A DNA stretch of 21,420 nt from an uncultured bacterium (GTDB lineage: Bacteria > Bacillota > Limnochordia > DTU080 > JAAYLA01). Position 1 is the stretch's first letter; each line of letters starts with the position of its first letter. Where the stretch lies: positions 1 to 21,420 of the forward strand of contig CALKAQ010000022.1 of NCBI GenBank assembly GCA_937983075.1, in the 5' to 3' direction. This document shows, piece after piece, positions 1 to 8,696 of this stretch. The notes below the pieces were generated by a model. It had not been told where the DNA came from, did not search any database, and saw only the letters and a program-made list of their open reading frames with translations. Made by a program: the position numbers and the translations under genes.

Positions 1-16
1 GGAGCGTGCTGTAAAC

Positions 17-173
17 ACTCCGAGCAGCGGCCGCTCGCCTAAATCTGGGTCATCGAAGCCGTCGGAAAGTCTAAAAATGGGTCAACAGCGGCGGTTCATC
101 ACCCAGATTTAGGCGGAGGACGTGCAGAACGTTCTGTAAACAGCACCGGGAACTGTTGGAGCGTGATGTAAAC
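17..173 (-). repeat. Repeat unit L1, 157 bp, well conserved
   Basis: On the minus strand this unit aligns along nearly its whole length with the units at 19903-20059 and 20060-20215. Shared blocks in order are GTTTACA, a GGTGCTGTTTACAGA block, GCCTAAATCTGGG, GATGAACC, a TTTTTAGAC core, GATGACCCAGATTTAGGC and a GC-rich end. Inside the unit a relative of the 13-bp box, CTAAAAATGGGTCA at plus 71-84, follows the first box (plus 39-52) at a 32-bp step, the same step as the GTTTACA boxes. Confidence 0.88.
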
Positions 174-327
174 CTCACGCCCAGCATTCGACGGCCTAAA
201 TCTGGGGCGCCGGGTGCGCTGCAGTGCCTAAGAGTAGGCCGAAGGTGATTGGTTTAGCGCCCAAATCTAAGGGGGTAAGGCCTGCCATTCCGTAAACGCA
301 CCATGCCGCGCCCGACAGCATGTAAAC
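174..327 (-). repeat. Repeat unit L0, 154 bp, degenerate
   Basis: The unit starts with GTTTACA at 321-327 and a variant GTTTACG at 291-297, 30 bp apart. The 13-bp box is intact near 194-206. The opposite arm near 260-270 has decayed to CCAAATCTAAG. The spacing and order of the blocks still follow the conserved units, so this is an older or diverged copy. Confidence 0.75.
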
Positions 328-382
328 GCCTCTCCCGCCCCCGCTGCAATCAGCGCGACAAAATAAAGATGCAGAAATGGAA

Positions 383-409
383 GTGGACTGTCCGGAAGCG
401 ACAGTCCAC
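383..409 (-). terminator. Candidate terminator hairpin of the efflux operon
   Basis: A perfect 10-bp stem (GTGGACTGTC / GACAGTCCAC) closes a 7-nt loop. Read on the minus strand it is followed by a T-rich stretch (TTCCATTTCTG, then CTTTATTTTG) and lies about 290 nt after the last gene of the efflux operon. On the plus strand it is followed by ATTCTTGCTTT, so it could work either way. The T-tract is interrupted, hence the moderate confidence. Confidence 0.5.
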
Positions 410-699
410 ATTCTTGCTTTAACATGATTCCCCTCTGTCTGATCCCCCGACCAGACGCAGCACGTGTCGTATACCACGGCCCCTCCACTTATACTCCCCG
501 ACCTGACCGAACACGTGCTGCTCAACATTCTCCTCAGGTGCTCCGGCGCCCGACAATGCCCAACGCAGCCTCGCACCGTTCCGGACTACGGACTTCCTAT
601 GGCCGACCTGCATCACTGACTTCCTGCACCACTCGCGACATCCTGGCTGCCGACTGGCATCACGCCGCTCGTCGCCGTCTCAAGCAGCGCACTACCGTC
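410..699. other. Non-coding 3' region of the efflux operon with a long inverted repeat
   Basis: No gene is supported here; the open frames lack a ribosome binding site and recognisable protein sequence. The main structure is a perfect 11-bp inverted repeat, GCAGCACGTGT at 457-467 and ACACGTGCTGC at 511-521. The enclosed 43 nt contain a second nested pair on the minus strand (GTATA / TATAC). It could be a folded 3' untranslated region of the minus-strand operon. Confidence 0.4.
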
Positions 700-2370
700 T
701 TAGCGCAAGCCGGGCGGAATAGGTGAACTCGGAGCGGTTTTGCCGAGCCACGCGTAGACTTCGTTCAGCCAGAGGCCTGCGGTCTGTAAATACTCAGCAC
801 GTGTCAGCATGTAACGCTCCTCCGCTTCAAGGAGGCGCAGTTCGGCTTCCAGTACGCCAAGCTGGGCTTGCAGCAGCTCTCGGGACGAGGCTGCGCCACG
901 TGCACTGAGCTCGGCGATGCTTTCGGCCAGGGCTCGTCGACCGGCCAGCGCTTCTTCGGCCGCTCGCAGCACTTGAACGCTCGCCGTCCATTCGGCTTCC
1001 AGACCCATCAGCTCGCCTTGCAGGCCGGTCAGCAGATATTCCAGCTGCTTCTCAGCGGCCTGAACACCGTAAGCGGCTTGGCCAACCCTCGCTTGTCGGG
1101 CGCCAGCATCCCGCAGCGGAATCTGCACATTGAACCCAACGCTCCAGCTGTAACCGTCCTGCTCGAACTCTTCCTCTTCGATTTTCTGTGCCGTGCCGGA
1201 GAACGACAATTGCATAAATCCGGTCCGATCGAGGCCGATGGTGGCTTCGAAGTCGTCTTTTTGCAGCTGACCAAACACTTGAAAACCAGGCCCCAACTCA
1301 CGGCGTGCAAGCGTGTGGTATGCTTGCGCTTGGGCAAGTTCGGCAACTGCTTGACGAATGTCCGGACGGGCAAGTGCAGCATCGAGCGCCATATCCAGCG
1401 CAGGCGGCTCTTCGACATAGACCAGCGGGCGATGCGGTCGCACGGCTTGTGTCAGCGGCAGGCCCGTGATTTGGTTGAGCGCAATGCGGGCACGGTCGCG
1501 TGCGCCTTGTGCTTGGATCAATGCAGCTTGCGCCTCGTACCACACGGCTTCGGCTTCCAAACGCTTGGCCGTCGTTCCGGTGCCGTCGAGTTCACGTTTG
1601 CGGGCTTCATCAAGCGCAACGGTCGCTTCCTCAAAAGCGAGTTCGGCCAGTTCAACGGCTCGTTCCGCCTTCAGCAAGCCGTAGTACAGGCGAGTAACTT
1701 CGAGCGCGATGTCCCCTAGTGCCGCATCGCGTTGTGCGGCAGCTGCATCGATGGCTGCGTCGACGAGCGTACGTGTCGCTCGCACTTCAGGCGTCGGAAT
1801 GAGCGGAGTACGCAGCGAAATGGTAGCCGTTCCCTGGCGGACCGAGAACGTGCCGTCGAAATCGTCGGGCGGGAAGCAAAACTCAATCGGAGTGCCGTCC
1901 GAATCTTCAATGGGATTGCCCGAAAGATCCTCAAGTCGCCAGCACGTTTGCTCCCAGTCGAGGTCGTACTTGCTCTGCAGCCCTTGAAACTGCAAGTCCA
2001 GTTGTGGGCGCACAGCCGCTGCCGTCTCTTGGGCCGAAAGAAGGGCGGCGGCATGTTGAATTTCGACGAGCTCAGCGCCGGTACTGGCACGCAACGCTCG
2101 ATCGAGCACTTCAGGCAAAGTGATTTCACGCACCGGGGGTCCCCCGTTTACCGGTACGCCGGTATTGCCAAACACTCTCGCCTCGGCCCCAGCAGTTCCG
2201 CCCCGCACATCGGCGACAACCGTTTCGACGGCACCGGCGCCACCACCGGCCGGCACATCCCCCTCACCGGCCGCAAGAGCCGCTGCACCGAAGGCGTTCA
2301 GCAGCACGACGGCTGCCAGGGCAAGCGCCCTACGACCAACGACTTGGCTGACCTTCGCCCTACCGATCAT
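700..2370 (-). CDS. TolC-family outer-membrane efflux protein with complete barrel strands
   Basis: This 556-aa protein is the probable outer-membrane exit duct of the RND pump encoded upstream. It begins with a signal peptide (about residues 1-34, Ala-rich, ending near AALA). Two long helical hairpin halves follow, each interrupted by amphipathic strand pairs. The strands lie near residues 122-140 and 173-190 in the first half, and 362-395 and 406-419 in the second, the usual OEP pattern. Two cysteines (143 and 165) lie in the first strand-strand loop and could form a surface disulphide. The ATG at 2370 is chosen because GAGGAG lies 10 nt upstream; an in-frame start at 2412 would overlap the preceding gene. 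The gene follows the shorter TolC-like gene by 5 nt. Length is ordinary to slightly long for the family. Confidence 0.88.
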   Translation of the reverse strand: MIGRAKVSQVVGRRALALAAVVLLNAFGAAALAAGEGDVPAGGGAGAVETVVADVRGGTAGAEARVFGNTGVPVNGGPPVREITLPEVLDRALRASTGAELVEIQHAAALLSAQETAAAVRPQLDLQFQGLQSKYDLDWEQTCWRLEDLSGNPIEDSDGTPIEFCFPPDDFDGTFSVRQGTATISLRTPLIPTPEVRATRTLVDAAIDAAAAQRDAALGDIALEVTRLYYGLLKAERAVELAELAFEEATVALDEARKRELDGTGTTAKRLEAEAVWYEAQAALIQAQGARDRARIALNQITGLPLTQAVRPHRPLVYVEEPPALDMALDAALARPDIRQAVAELAQAQAYHTLARRELGPGFQVFGQLQKDDFEATIGLDRTGFMQLSFSGTAQKIEEEEFEQDGYSWSVGFNVQIPLRDAGARQARVGQAAYGVQAAEKQLEYLLTGLQGELMGLEAEWTASVQVLRAAEEALAGRRALAESIAELSARGAASSRELLQAQLGVLEAELRLLEAEERYMLTRAEYLQTAGLWLNEVYAWLGKTAPSSPIPPGLR

Positions 2371-2375
2371 CGGCG

Positions 2376-3533
2376 TTATTCTCCTCTCGCGGTGCGCGCT
2401 TCGGTCCCCCAACCAATGGCACGGAAAAAGGTGGCACGTGCGATGTTAAAATCATAAATCGCATGCACCCGATCGCTGTTCGCCTTGGCGAGACCGGTTT
2501 GCGCCTGCAATATTTCAACGTCCGTTGCCATGCCGACATCGAACAACGCCTGCACGACCCGATGCGTCTCCAACGCTTCTTCCAGAGCCAGTTCCGTGAC
2601 TTCCAAACGGCGATACGCATTCAGCATTTCGTTGTAGGCGTTTTGAATATCGAGCGAAATGCCTTCCCGCGCTTGACGCAGCTGCAGGTGCGCACCGGCG
2701 ACTTTCGCTTCTGCCGCCCGACGCGTCAGAGGCGGGGTGTAATCGTTCATCGCCAATGCGAGTTCCTTTTCGGCAATGTCGACTCCGGCTTGCGCCTGAA
2801 CAAGCTCCACACGATTCGCCAATCCTTCGGCGAGAGCTTCTTCCAGGCTGATATTCGGCAATTCTTCCGTGACGACGGTAGCATCGAGGACGAATTGGGT
2901 GCCACGGGGCAAGCCGAGCGCATAGAGCAGCTTGTTCTGAGCAAGCGCCAAGTTGTCTTCCAGCTGGGCGCGATCCGCTTTGTGCCCGGCGAGCGCATTC
3001 CTGGCTTGGATGACGTCAAGCAGGGTGGCTTCGCCGCTGTCGAAGCGCTGCTGCGCGACTTCAACCTGGCGTTCGGCGAGGCGAATCGCCTCGTCCATCA
3101 CTTGCAGCAAGTTTTGCAAGCGCAAGATGTTGTAGTAGTCCTTTTCGACTTCCAGCAGCAGCTCGTGCCGCTTCAAATCGACGCCTCGCTGCGCCAATTC
3201 GAGTCCAACTTGAGCTTGAAAAAGCAGAATGGGATTCGGCTGAATCAAGTTTCCGGCTTCGGCTTGTTCAAGCTGAATTTCAGATACACGCACCTCGTTG
3301 CGCGACAGCAAATATCCCGCATCGTTTTCGAGGGCAAGTTCAATCACCTTCTCGAGGTTGAGGGACAACACGTCGTCTCCGCCAGCCGCCCCAACTACGT
3401 CTCCTGCAAAGGCAGTCAGCAGAAGAACAATGGCCAAAACTCCGGCCAGCATGGCGCCTAAACCGCCGAACGAGTCACCGGCCCCAGCGCCCGACGGAAC
3501 GTTGCTCCTAAACCGCAGCAATCCGTTGATCAT
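2376..3533 (-). CDS. Short TolC-family protein, apparently lacking barrel strands
   Basis: The 385-aa product has a long N-terminus with a hydrophobic segment (about residues 27-48, signal peptide or anchor) and two OEP-type coiled-coil repeats (about 60-210 and 228-375). The second half contains the usual FDVGMATDVEILQAQ-type turn. The places where TolC proteins carry their membrane strands (near 95-118 and 260-280) are only short linkers, about 20 residues instead of 40 or more. It may therefore form or line a periplasmic helical tunnel without its own barrel; this is inference. The ATG at 3533 has GGAGGG 9 nt upstream; a TTG at 3539 is too close to that site. It starts just after the RND stop (3540-3542) and is followed 5 nt later by the full-length TolC gene, so all are co-transcribed. 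Confidence 0.85.
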   Translation of the reverse strand: MINGLLRFRSNVPSGAGAGDSFGGLGAMLAGVLAIVLLLTAFAGDVVGAAGGDDVLSLNLEKVIELALENDAGYLLSRNEVRVSEIQLEQAEAGNLIQPNPILLFQAQVGLELAQRGVDLKRHELLLEVEKDYYNILRLQNLLQVMDEAIRLAERQVEVAQQRFDSGEATLLDVIQARNALAGHKADRAQLEDNLALAQNKLLYALGLPRGTQFVLDATVVTEELPNISLEEALAEGLANRVELVQAQAGVDIAEKELALAMNDYTPPLTRRAAEAKVAGAHLQLRQAREGISLDIQNAYNEMLNAYRRLEVTELALEEALETHRVVQALFDVGMATDVEILQAQTGLAKANSDRVHAIYDFNIARATFFRAIGWGTEARTARGE

Positions 3534-3539
3534 GATCAA

Positions 3540-6500
3540 TCACCCTCCATATGACTTCGACTCTTTCCTGCGAAACAGATGGGCCCAACGAGAAAACTTC
3601 TGTGTCGCGTCGTCAACAATCTCGTACAGCGTCGGGATGAGACCGAGCGTCAGCACGGTCGACATGGTCAGACCACCGATAACGACCGTCGCAATGGGGG
3701 CCTGCAGTTCCGAGCCTTCGCCGATGCCGAACGCCATCGGCAGCATGCCCATGACGGTCGTCGCTGTCGTCATCAACACCGGACGCAGACGGGTGCGGGC
3801 ACCGACAACAACGGCTTCACGCCGTTCCATTCCCGCTTGCCGCAGCTGATTGATATAGTCAATCAGCACGATCGCGTTGTTGATGGCGATACCCGCCAGC
3901 ATGATGACGCCGATCATCGCCGTCACACCGAGCGCCCGCCCGGTCAGGAGCAGCGAAGCGACCACGCCAACCAACGCCACCGGCACCGAGAACATGATGA
4001 TGAACGGCTGCGAGAACGATTCAAACTGCGCCGCCAAGATCATGTACATCAGAATGATGGCGAGGCCGAACGCAAAGGTCAGCCGATTGAAGGCGTCGCG
4101 CATTTCGGCTTCATCGCCGTCGAACTGGTATGTGATGTCGCCGGGGAGATCCAACGCCTGAATGCCGCGCTCGATGTCCCGGGCAACGCTGCTGAGGTCA
4201 CGTCCGACCAAGTAGGCGAACACACGAATGACCCGTGCACCGTCGTCGCGTTCGATCGACACGGGGCTTTCGCTCCACTCGATCGAAGCGAGGTCGCCTA
4301 AGGGGACCGTCGTGCCGAACGGGGTGGGGATGCGCAAGGCCTCCAAGTCGGACGGATTGGCCCGCCAGGCTTCGCCCAGCTGCACGACGATGTCGACCTC
4401 GTTGCCGTCGCCGACGCGGAATCGAGTCGCTACGACGCCGTCAAACGCACGTCGGACCGCTGAACCAATCTGGCCGACCGTCAAACCGAAACGAGCCGCC
4501 TGAGGACGGTCGACGACGATTTGCAGTTCGGGCCGCCCTTCCGAAAAGCTCGTCTCGACTTCACGCGTCCCCGGTACGTTGCGCACAATTTCGGCCACTT
4601 GGTTCGCTGCGGCTTCGAGCTCGTCGATATTGGTGCCGCGCAGCGCGATGTTGATGGGCGCGCCCATGCCGCTGCCGACACCGAACGGATCGGACGGCGT
4701 GACGCGAATTTGCGCACCGTGAAAACCTGCCGCGAATGCACGTATTTCTTCGATCACCTGCTGCGTCGTGCGCTGCCGTTCTTTCGCTGCGACCAAAGTG
4801 ACGATCATCTGGGCGGTTTCATCGGTAATCGCCGTCGAATAGGCGTTGATTTCCGGAATGCTCGCCAAGAACTGTTCCACTTCTTCGACGGTGCTCAGCG
4901 TCATCTCCCGCGGCGAACCGTACGGCAGGCGGACCCGGATGTTGAGTTCGCCTGTATCCATCTCCGGGAAGAACTCCATACCGATGAACGGATAAGCCGC
5001 TGCGGTGGCGATCAGCAGCGCGCCGATGCCGCCGAGAAACCATCCTTTGTGGTCAAGCACCCAGCGCAGTATGTTTTCGTACCAAGCTTGCATGCGCTTG
5101 TTCATGTCGCGCTTCGGCTTGTGCGGCGTCGCCGGGGAAGCGGCATCCGCGTCAACGACCTCGCTCGTGGCAGCCAGTTCTCGAGCGGCCTTGCGGCTTT
5201 TTCTGCTGCGGAGATCGATGCGGCCGGCGACCGTCGGCACAAACGTGACCGCGACGAGGAGGCTGAGACCGAGCGAGAACGTGACGGCCAGCGACAGATC
5301 ACGGAAGATTTCCGCCGCCAAACCACCGACGAAGACGACCGGCAGGAAGACGGCAATCGTCGTCAACGTCGAGGCAAACAACGCCAAGCCGACTTCTTCG
5401 GCGCCGACTGCAGCGGCCTCAAGAAACTCTTTGCCTTCATCTTGATGGCGGGTGATGTTTTCAAGCGACACAATGGCGTTGTCGACGAGCATGCCGAGAC
5501 CGAGGGCGAGGCCGCCGAGCGAAAGCATGTTCAACGACGTGTCCAACAGGTACAAGAAGAACAACGTGCCGACGGCTGGAACGGGAATGGCCACGCTGAT
5601 GACGAAGGTCGGCCGCAGCGAGCCCAAAAAGACGTACAGCACGATGATGGCGCTCACGGCACCGATGACGCCGCTCTCAATCACACTTTGAATCGCGACA
5701 CGAACAAGCCGTGCCTCGTCCCAGACGACTTGAAATGTAATCAAATCGCCGTATTCGGCCTCCAAACGTTCGATTTCTTTGAAAATCGCGTTGGAAACCG
5801 TCACGGTGTTGGCTTCGGATTCTTTTTGAATGTTGATGGCGATGCTCGGTTCGCCGTTGAGCCGCGTGAGGGTGTCGCCTTCGACGTAGACGTCGTCCAC
5901 GGTGGCGATGTCCGCAATGCGCACCGTGCCCGAAGGCCCGACTTGGACGACGGTTTCACGGATCTCGTCCAGGCTGGTGAATTCTCCGACGGTGCGGATC
6001 AGGAGCCGTTGGCCGCGGTCTTCCAACGAACCGCCGGGCAAGTTGAGGTTCCCGGCCATCAGCGCTTGCTCCACGCGCTCAAACGTCACCCCGTACAGGT
6101 CAAGGCGGTGGGGATCGACGTTCACCTGAATTTCGCGAATCAATCCGCCTTGGATTTCCACCGAGGCAACGCCTTCAATGCGTTCCAGCCGGTTGCGGAT
6201 GTTGTCGTCCACAAAGGCCCGCAGCGCAGCGGGATCCATCGAACCGCCGACGTTCAGCTGGAACATCGGGTTGAGCGACGGATCGAATTTAAACACTTGG
6301 GGCTCGCTGACGCCGTCGGGCAAGTATTCGCGGATCAGATCGAGGCGCTCGCGCATTTCGAGCGTGGCGAAGTCCATGTTCGTTCCCCACTCGAACTGTG
6401 CGACGATGGTGGCCGAACCCGCGGCGGAAGTCGAGCTGATGTTCGTCACATTGGATACAGTGCCGAGGACTTCTTCAATGTGACGGGTAACTTGGGATTC

Positions 6501-6677
6501 AACTTCCCACGGCCCGACGTTGGGATATTCGATGACGACGGCTGCAGCGGGAAACCGCATATCGGGCAGCAGAGCCATCGGCATGCGCTGCAGCGAAACG
6601 ACGCCGAGCAGCATGATGCCGAGGGTCAGCATGAGCATGGTGACAGGCCTGCGTACGGCGGTGCGAGGCAAGGACAC
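3540..6677 (-). CDS. RND-family efflux pump, HAE1/SwrC-like permease
   Basis: The 1045-aa inner-membrane pump has the two-fold RND plan: TM1 at about 12-30, a large periplasmic domain, TM2-6, a charged cytoplasmic linker (about 480-535), TM7, a second periplasmic domain and TM8-12. The TM4 signature is GLGMLVDNAIVSLEN, with the proton-relay Asp at 399 and Asn at 400 where AcrB has a second Asp. In TM10 the motif is AGIAINNAIVLID, with Asn933 where AcrB has Lys940. Both substitutions are common in the SwrC-like branch of Gram-positive type. It would export lipophilic compounds using proton motive force with the adaptor and TolC proteins of the same operon. The start is GTG, 1 nt after the adaptor stop, with GAGGGGGG upstream. 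The substrate cannot be read from the sequence. Confidence 0.93.
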   Translation of the reverse strand: MSLPRTAVRRPVTMLMLTLGIMLLGVVSLQRMPMALLPDMRFPAAAVVIEYPNVGPWEVESQVTRHIEEVLGTVSNVTNISSTSAAGSATIVAQFEWGTNMDFATLEMRERLDLIREYLPDGVSEPQVFKFDPSLNPMFQLNVGGSMDPAALRAFVDDNIRNRLERIEGVASVEIQGGLIREIQVNVDPHRLDLYGVTFERVEQALMAGNLNLPGGSLEDRGQRLLIRTVGEFTSLDEIRETVVQVGPSGTVRIADIATVDDVYVEGDTLTRLNGEPSIAINIQKESEANTVTVSNAIFKEIERLEAEYGDLITFQVVWDEARLVRVAIQSVIESGVIGAVSAIIVLYVFLGSLRPTFVISVAIPVPAVGTLFFLYLLDTSLNMLSLGGLALGLGMLVDNAIVSLENITRHQDEGKEFLEAAAVGAEEVGLALFASTLTTIAVFLPVVFVGGLAAEIFRDLSLAVTFSLGLSLLVAVTFVPTVAGRIDLRSRKSRKAARELAATSEVVDADAASPATPHKPKRDMNKRMQAWYENILRWVLDHKGWFLGGIGALLIATAAAYPFIGMEFFPEMDTGELNIRVRLPYGSPREMTLSTVEEVEQFLASIPEINAYSTAITDETAQMIVTLVAAKERQRTTQQVIEEIRAFAAGFHGAQIRVTPSDPFGVGSGMGAPINIALRGTNIDELEAAANQVAEIVRNVPGTREVETSFSEGRPELQIVVDRPQAARFGLTVGQIGSAVRRAFDGVVATRFRVGDGNEVDIVVQLGEAWRANPSDLEALRIPTPFGTTVPLGDLASIEWSESPVSIERDDGARVIRVFAYLVGRDLSSVARDIERGIQALDLPGDITYQFDGDEAEMRDAFNRLTFAFGLAIILMYMILAAQFESFSQPFIIMFSVPVALVGVVASLLLTGRALGVTAMIGVIMLAGIAINNAIVLIDYINQLRQAGMERREAVVVGARTRLRPVLMTTATTVMGMLPMAFGIGEGSELQAPIATVVIGGLTMSTVLTLGLIPTLYEIVDDATQKFSRWAHLFRRKESKSYGG

Positions 6678-6678
6678 G

Positions 6679-7959
6679 TTACATGCCCCCCTCGGTCCAA
6701 CGTACTAAGGAGCCGTGTTGCAGGCGGCTGTGACCCGACGTGATCACACGTTCACCCACCTGGACACCGGTGACGTTGACCCAACCGCCGCTTTCGGCGC
6801 CGAGCTGCACGTCGCGGGCTTCTACCCGACCGTCAGGAGCGGCCACAAACACCATGTTCCTGCCGTCACGGCGCACAATGGCTTCGCTGGGCACGGCAGG
6901 ACCCGGCGGTGCCGTCTGCACTTCAACCCAAACCGTCGCAGCCATGCCCGGGCGCAAACGGTTTTCGGGATTGGAAAGAGCGATGCGGACCGGGAAGAGG
7001 CCGGAGGTCGGGTCCGCTGCCGGCGCGACCGAGCGGACGGTCCCTTGGAGCGTTTCACCCGGAAAGGCGTCGACGGTCACGGTGACGGATGCGCCGGGGC
7101 GGAACGCGTCGACCCAGCGGTCCGACACACTGACGCCGAGAATCACTTCTTGCAGCTGCACGAGGGTGACGATCGGGCTGCCCGGTCCGATGGTTTCCCC
7201 GACGTCGGTATGGCGGTAGGCGACGACGCCGTCAAACGGCGCAGTCAAGGTGGCATCGTCCAAGCGTTTTTGCACCATTTCGACGCCGACCCGGGCTTGC
7301 TCAACCTGAGCTTCGGCGGCGCGAATTTCTTCCGGGCGGGCGCCGCGGCGCGTCTGCGCTAAGATTTGCTCAGCCGCATCGAGCTGGGCGCGGGCGACTT
7401 CGTATTGCGTTTGAGCGCCGTTGAATGCTTCACGGGAAATCACGCCCTGCTCATACAAGGTTTGGGCGCGTACAAACGTTTCTTCGGCTTGTTGGAAGGC
7501 GGACGCAGCCTGGTTGTAGTTGGCTTCGGCTTGGCGAATTTCTTCTTCGGAAGCGCCCGTGCGCAAGGCGTCCAAATAGGCTTCGGCTTGGGCGAGTGCC
7601 GCTTCGCGTTCACGCAGGTTGAGCAGCAGCTCTTCGACATCGAGCTGCGCAACGACGTCACCTTCCGTCACCTCGATGCCGACTTCCTCGACCATGCTTT
7701 CGATACGTCCGCCGATTTGCGCCACCAGCGTGACTTGGCGCAGCGGGGTGATGGTGCCCGAAAAACGCTGGCTTTGGACCGCCTGGCGTTCTTCCACCCG
7801 CGCGGTCGTTACAAGAACGGCGGCAGCCGCCGGATCGGTTTGCTGTCCGGATGGTCCTGCCGGCGCATTCATGGTACGTCCGGCCCACCACCAGACCGCA
7901 CCGGCCGTGATGACAACGAGCGCTACCATGGTGAGGGGAATCAGAAGCGTCCTTCGCAA
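6679..7959 (-). CDS. HlyD/AcrA-type periplasmic adaptor of the RND pump
   Basis: The 426-aa membrane fusion protein has an N-terminal transmembrane anchor (about 7-25) and no lipobox cysteine. A first lipoyl half (about 68-108) precedes a long coiled-coil hairpin (about 110-235), a second lipoyl half (LTAPFDGVVAYRHTDVGE), a beta-barrel and a C-terminal membrane-proximal domain. The hairpin tip holds the TolC-docking pattern R-x3-L-x6-S (Arg164, Leu168, Ser175), the conserved RLS motif. Related blocks (GASEEEIRQAEA and GARPEEIRAAEA) flank the tip. The start is TTG, with AGGAAGG about 12 nt upstream; an ATG at 7972 is in another frame and lies against the ribosome site. It lies 46 nt after the TetR gene and 1 nt before the RND gene. 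Confidence 0.92.
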   Translation of the reverse strand: MRRTLLIPLTMVALVVITAGAVWWWAGRTMNAPAGPSGQQTDPAAAAVLVTTARVEERQAVQSQRFSGTITPLRQVTLVAQIGGRIESMVEEVGIEVTEGDVVAQLDVEELLLNLREREAALAQAEAYLDALRTGASEEEIRQAEANYNQAASAFQQAEETFVRAQTLYEQGVISREAFNGAQTQYEVARAQLDAAEQILAQTRRGARPEEIRAAEAQVEQARVGVEMVQKRLDDATLTAPFDGVVAYRHTDVGETIGPGSPIVTLVQLQEVILGVSVSDRWVDAFRPGASVTVTVDAFPGETLQGTVRSVAPAADPTSGLFPVRIALSNPENRLRPGMAATVWVEVQTAPPGPAVPSEAIVRRDGRNMVFVAAPDGRVEARDVQLGAESGGWVNVTGVQVGERVITSGHSRLQHGSLVRWTEGGM

Positions 7960-8005
7960 CGTTAGCCGACATCCTTCCTAAACCAAGTTCAACGTCTGCA
8001 GCCGT

Positions 8006-8659
8006 CTAGGCTTCGGCGGCGTCCTCAGATGCAGATGGATCGAGCAGCCAAACGGCTTCGGCGTGGTCGGGATGAATCAAGCCGTTGAGTTCAAAGCGCG
8101 CCAATTGAACGGCCATGGAGGCGAAATCAGGCTTTTCTCGCTCCAGGAGAAAATGCGCCGCCAGCCGTTCCATCATGCCGAGCAGGCATTGGGTGATCAG
8201 CGCGGCATCGATGTCGGAACGGTAAAAACCGCGCTCCATACGCAGGCGAATGCCGGTCTCGATTTGCTTGGAAACGTTCGCGTAAAAGTTGGCCAGTTTG
8301 GCTTCGATTTCTGGATCTGCACCGCGGACTTCGGTGAGCATCAAACGCGTCAGTGTGCGATTTTCGTGAAAAAGGCGCAGCACCTGTTCATAGATGCGCG
8401 GCAGTTGGCGAATGAGCGTGTGGATGTCGTCAACTTGGCGCAGGTCAACGAATTGAATGAGCACGTCGTGAAAAAGGGAGAGCGTTTGATCGACAAGGGC
8501 CGAGAAGACTTCTTTTTTGCTGCCGAAATACAGATAGACGGTTCCTTGCGCAATGCCGGCGGCACGAGCGATGTCGGCCACGGTGGTGTCGTGGTAGCCT
8601 TGCCGCGAAAAAAGCTCGGCAGCGACGTGTAAGATGTCTTCTCGACGATTGACGGCCAA
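8006..8659 (-). CDS. TetR/AcrR-family repressor of the efflux operon
   Basis: The 217-aa protein has the N-terminal TetR helix-turn-helix (about residues 8-55, with TTVADIARAAGIAQGTVYLY and the following FGSKKEVF) and a helical ligand domain. It heads the operon it probably represses: an 18-bp palindrome lies just downstream of the operon -10 box. The expected behaviour is repression until a pump substrate binds the C-terminal domain. The start is TTG, preceded by AGGGAGG at about 9 nt. The C-terminal acidic tail (ASEDAAEA) is ordinary. The ligand cannot be predicted. Confidence 0.92.
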   Translation of the reverse strand: MAVNRREDILHVAAELFSRQGYHDTTVADIARAAGIAQGTVYLYFGSKKEVFSALVDQTLSLFHDVLIQFVDLRQVDDIHTLIRQLPRIYEQVLRLFHENRTLTRLMLTEVRGADPEIEAKLANFYANVSKQIETGIRLRMERGFYRSDIDAALITQCLLGMMERLAAHFLLEREKPDFASMAVQLARFELNGLIHPDHAEAVWLLDPSASEDAAEA

Positions 8660-8696
8660 TGGATCAGTACCTCCCTGCTTTTTTACCGGTGACGAC

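Larger units (their letters stand above)
1..327 (-). repeat. Left array of ~157-bp tandem repeat (two units plus a partial one)
   Basis: Read on the minus strand, this stretch has unit starts (GTTTACA) at 327, 173 and 16, so the units are 154 and 157 bp, and a third unit runs off the window edge. The unit at 17-173 is well conserved. It has GTTTACA boxes 32 bp apart (167-173 and 135-141) and an inverted pair of a 13-bp box, GCCTAAATCTGGG at 37-49 and its complement at 102-114. The unit at 174-327 is the same element but degenerate: its second GTTTACA box reads GTTTACG (291-297) and one arm of the inverted pair is decayed. The same units occur in the opposite orientation at 19903-20215. No open reading frame of credible composition lies here. 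The family is not one I recognise. Confidence 0.9.

Noticed and set aside
1..327. CRISPR array
   Set aside because: The period is about 157 bp, the units are similar throughout, not unique spacers between short identical repeats, and no cas gene is near.
290..424. Short peptide gene after GAGGGG on the minus strand (start near 424)
   Set aside because: The peptide runs through the hairpin at 383-409 and into the repeat unit, so coding is unlikely.
424..726. Open frame of about 100 codons on the plus strand
   Set aside because: It has no ribosome binding site, low-complexity Arg/Thr/Pro composition and overlaps the end of the TolC gene.
4521..6743. Very long open frame on the plus strand opposite the RND gene
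   Set aside because: It is antisense to a clear 1045-aa pump, its composition is rich in Arg, His, Asp and Gln without domains, and it has no ribosome binding site. The same holds for the long plus-strand frames opposite the TolC and HlyD genes.
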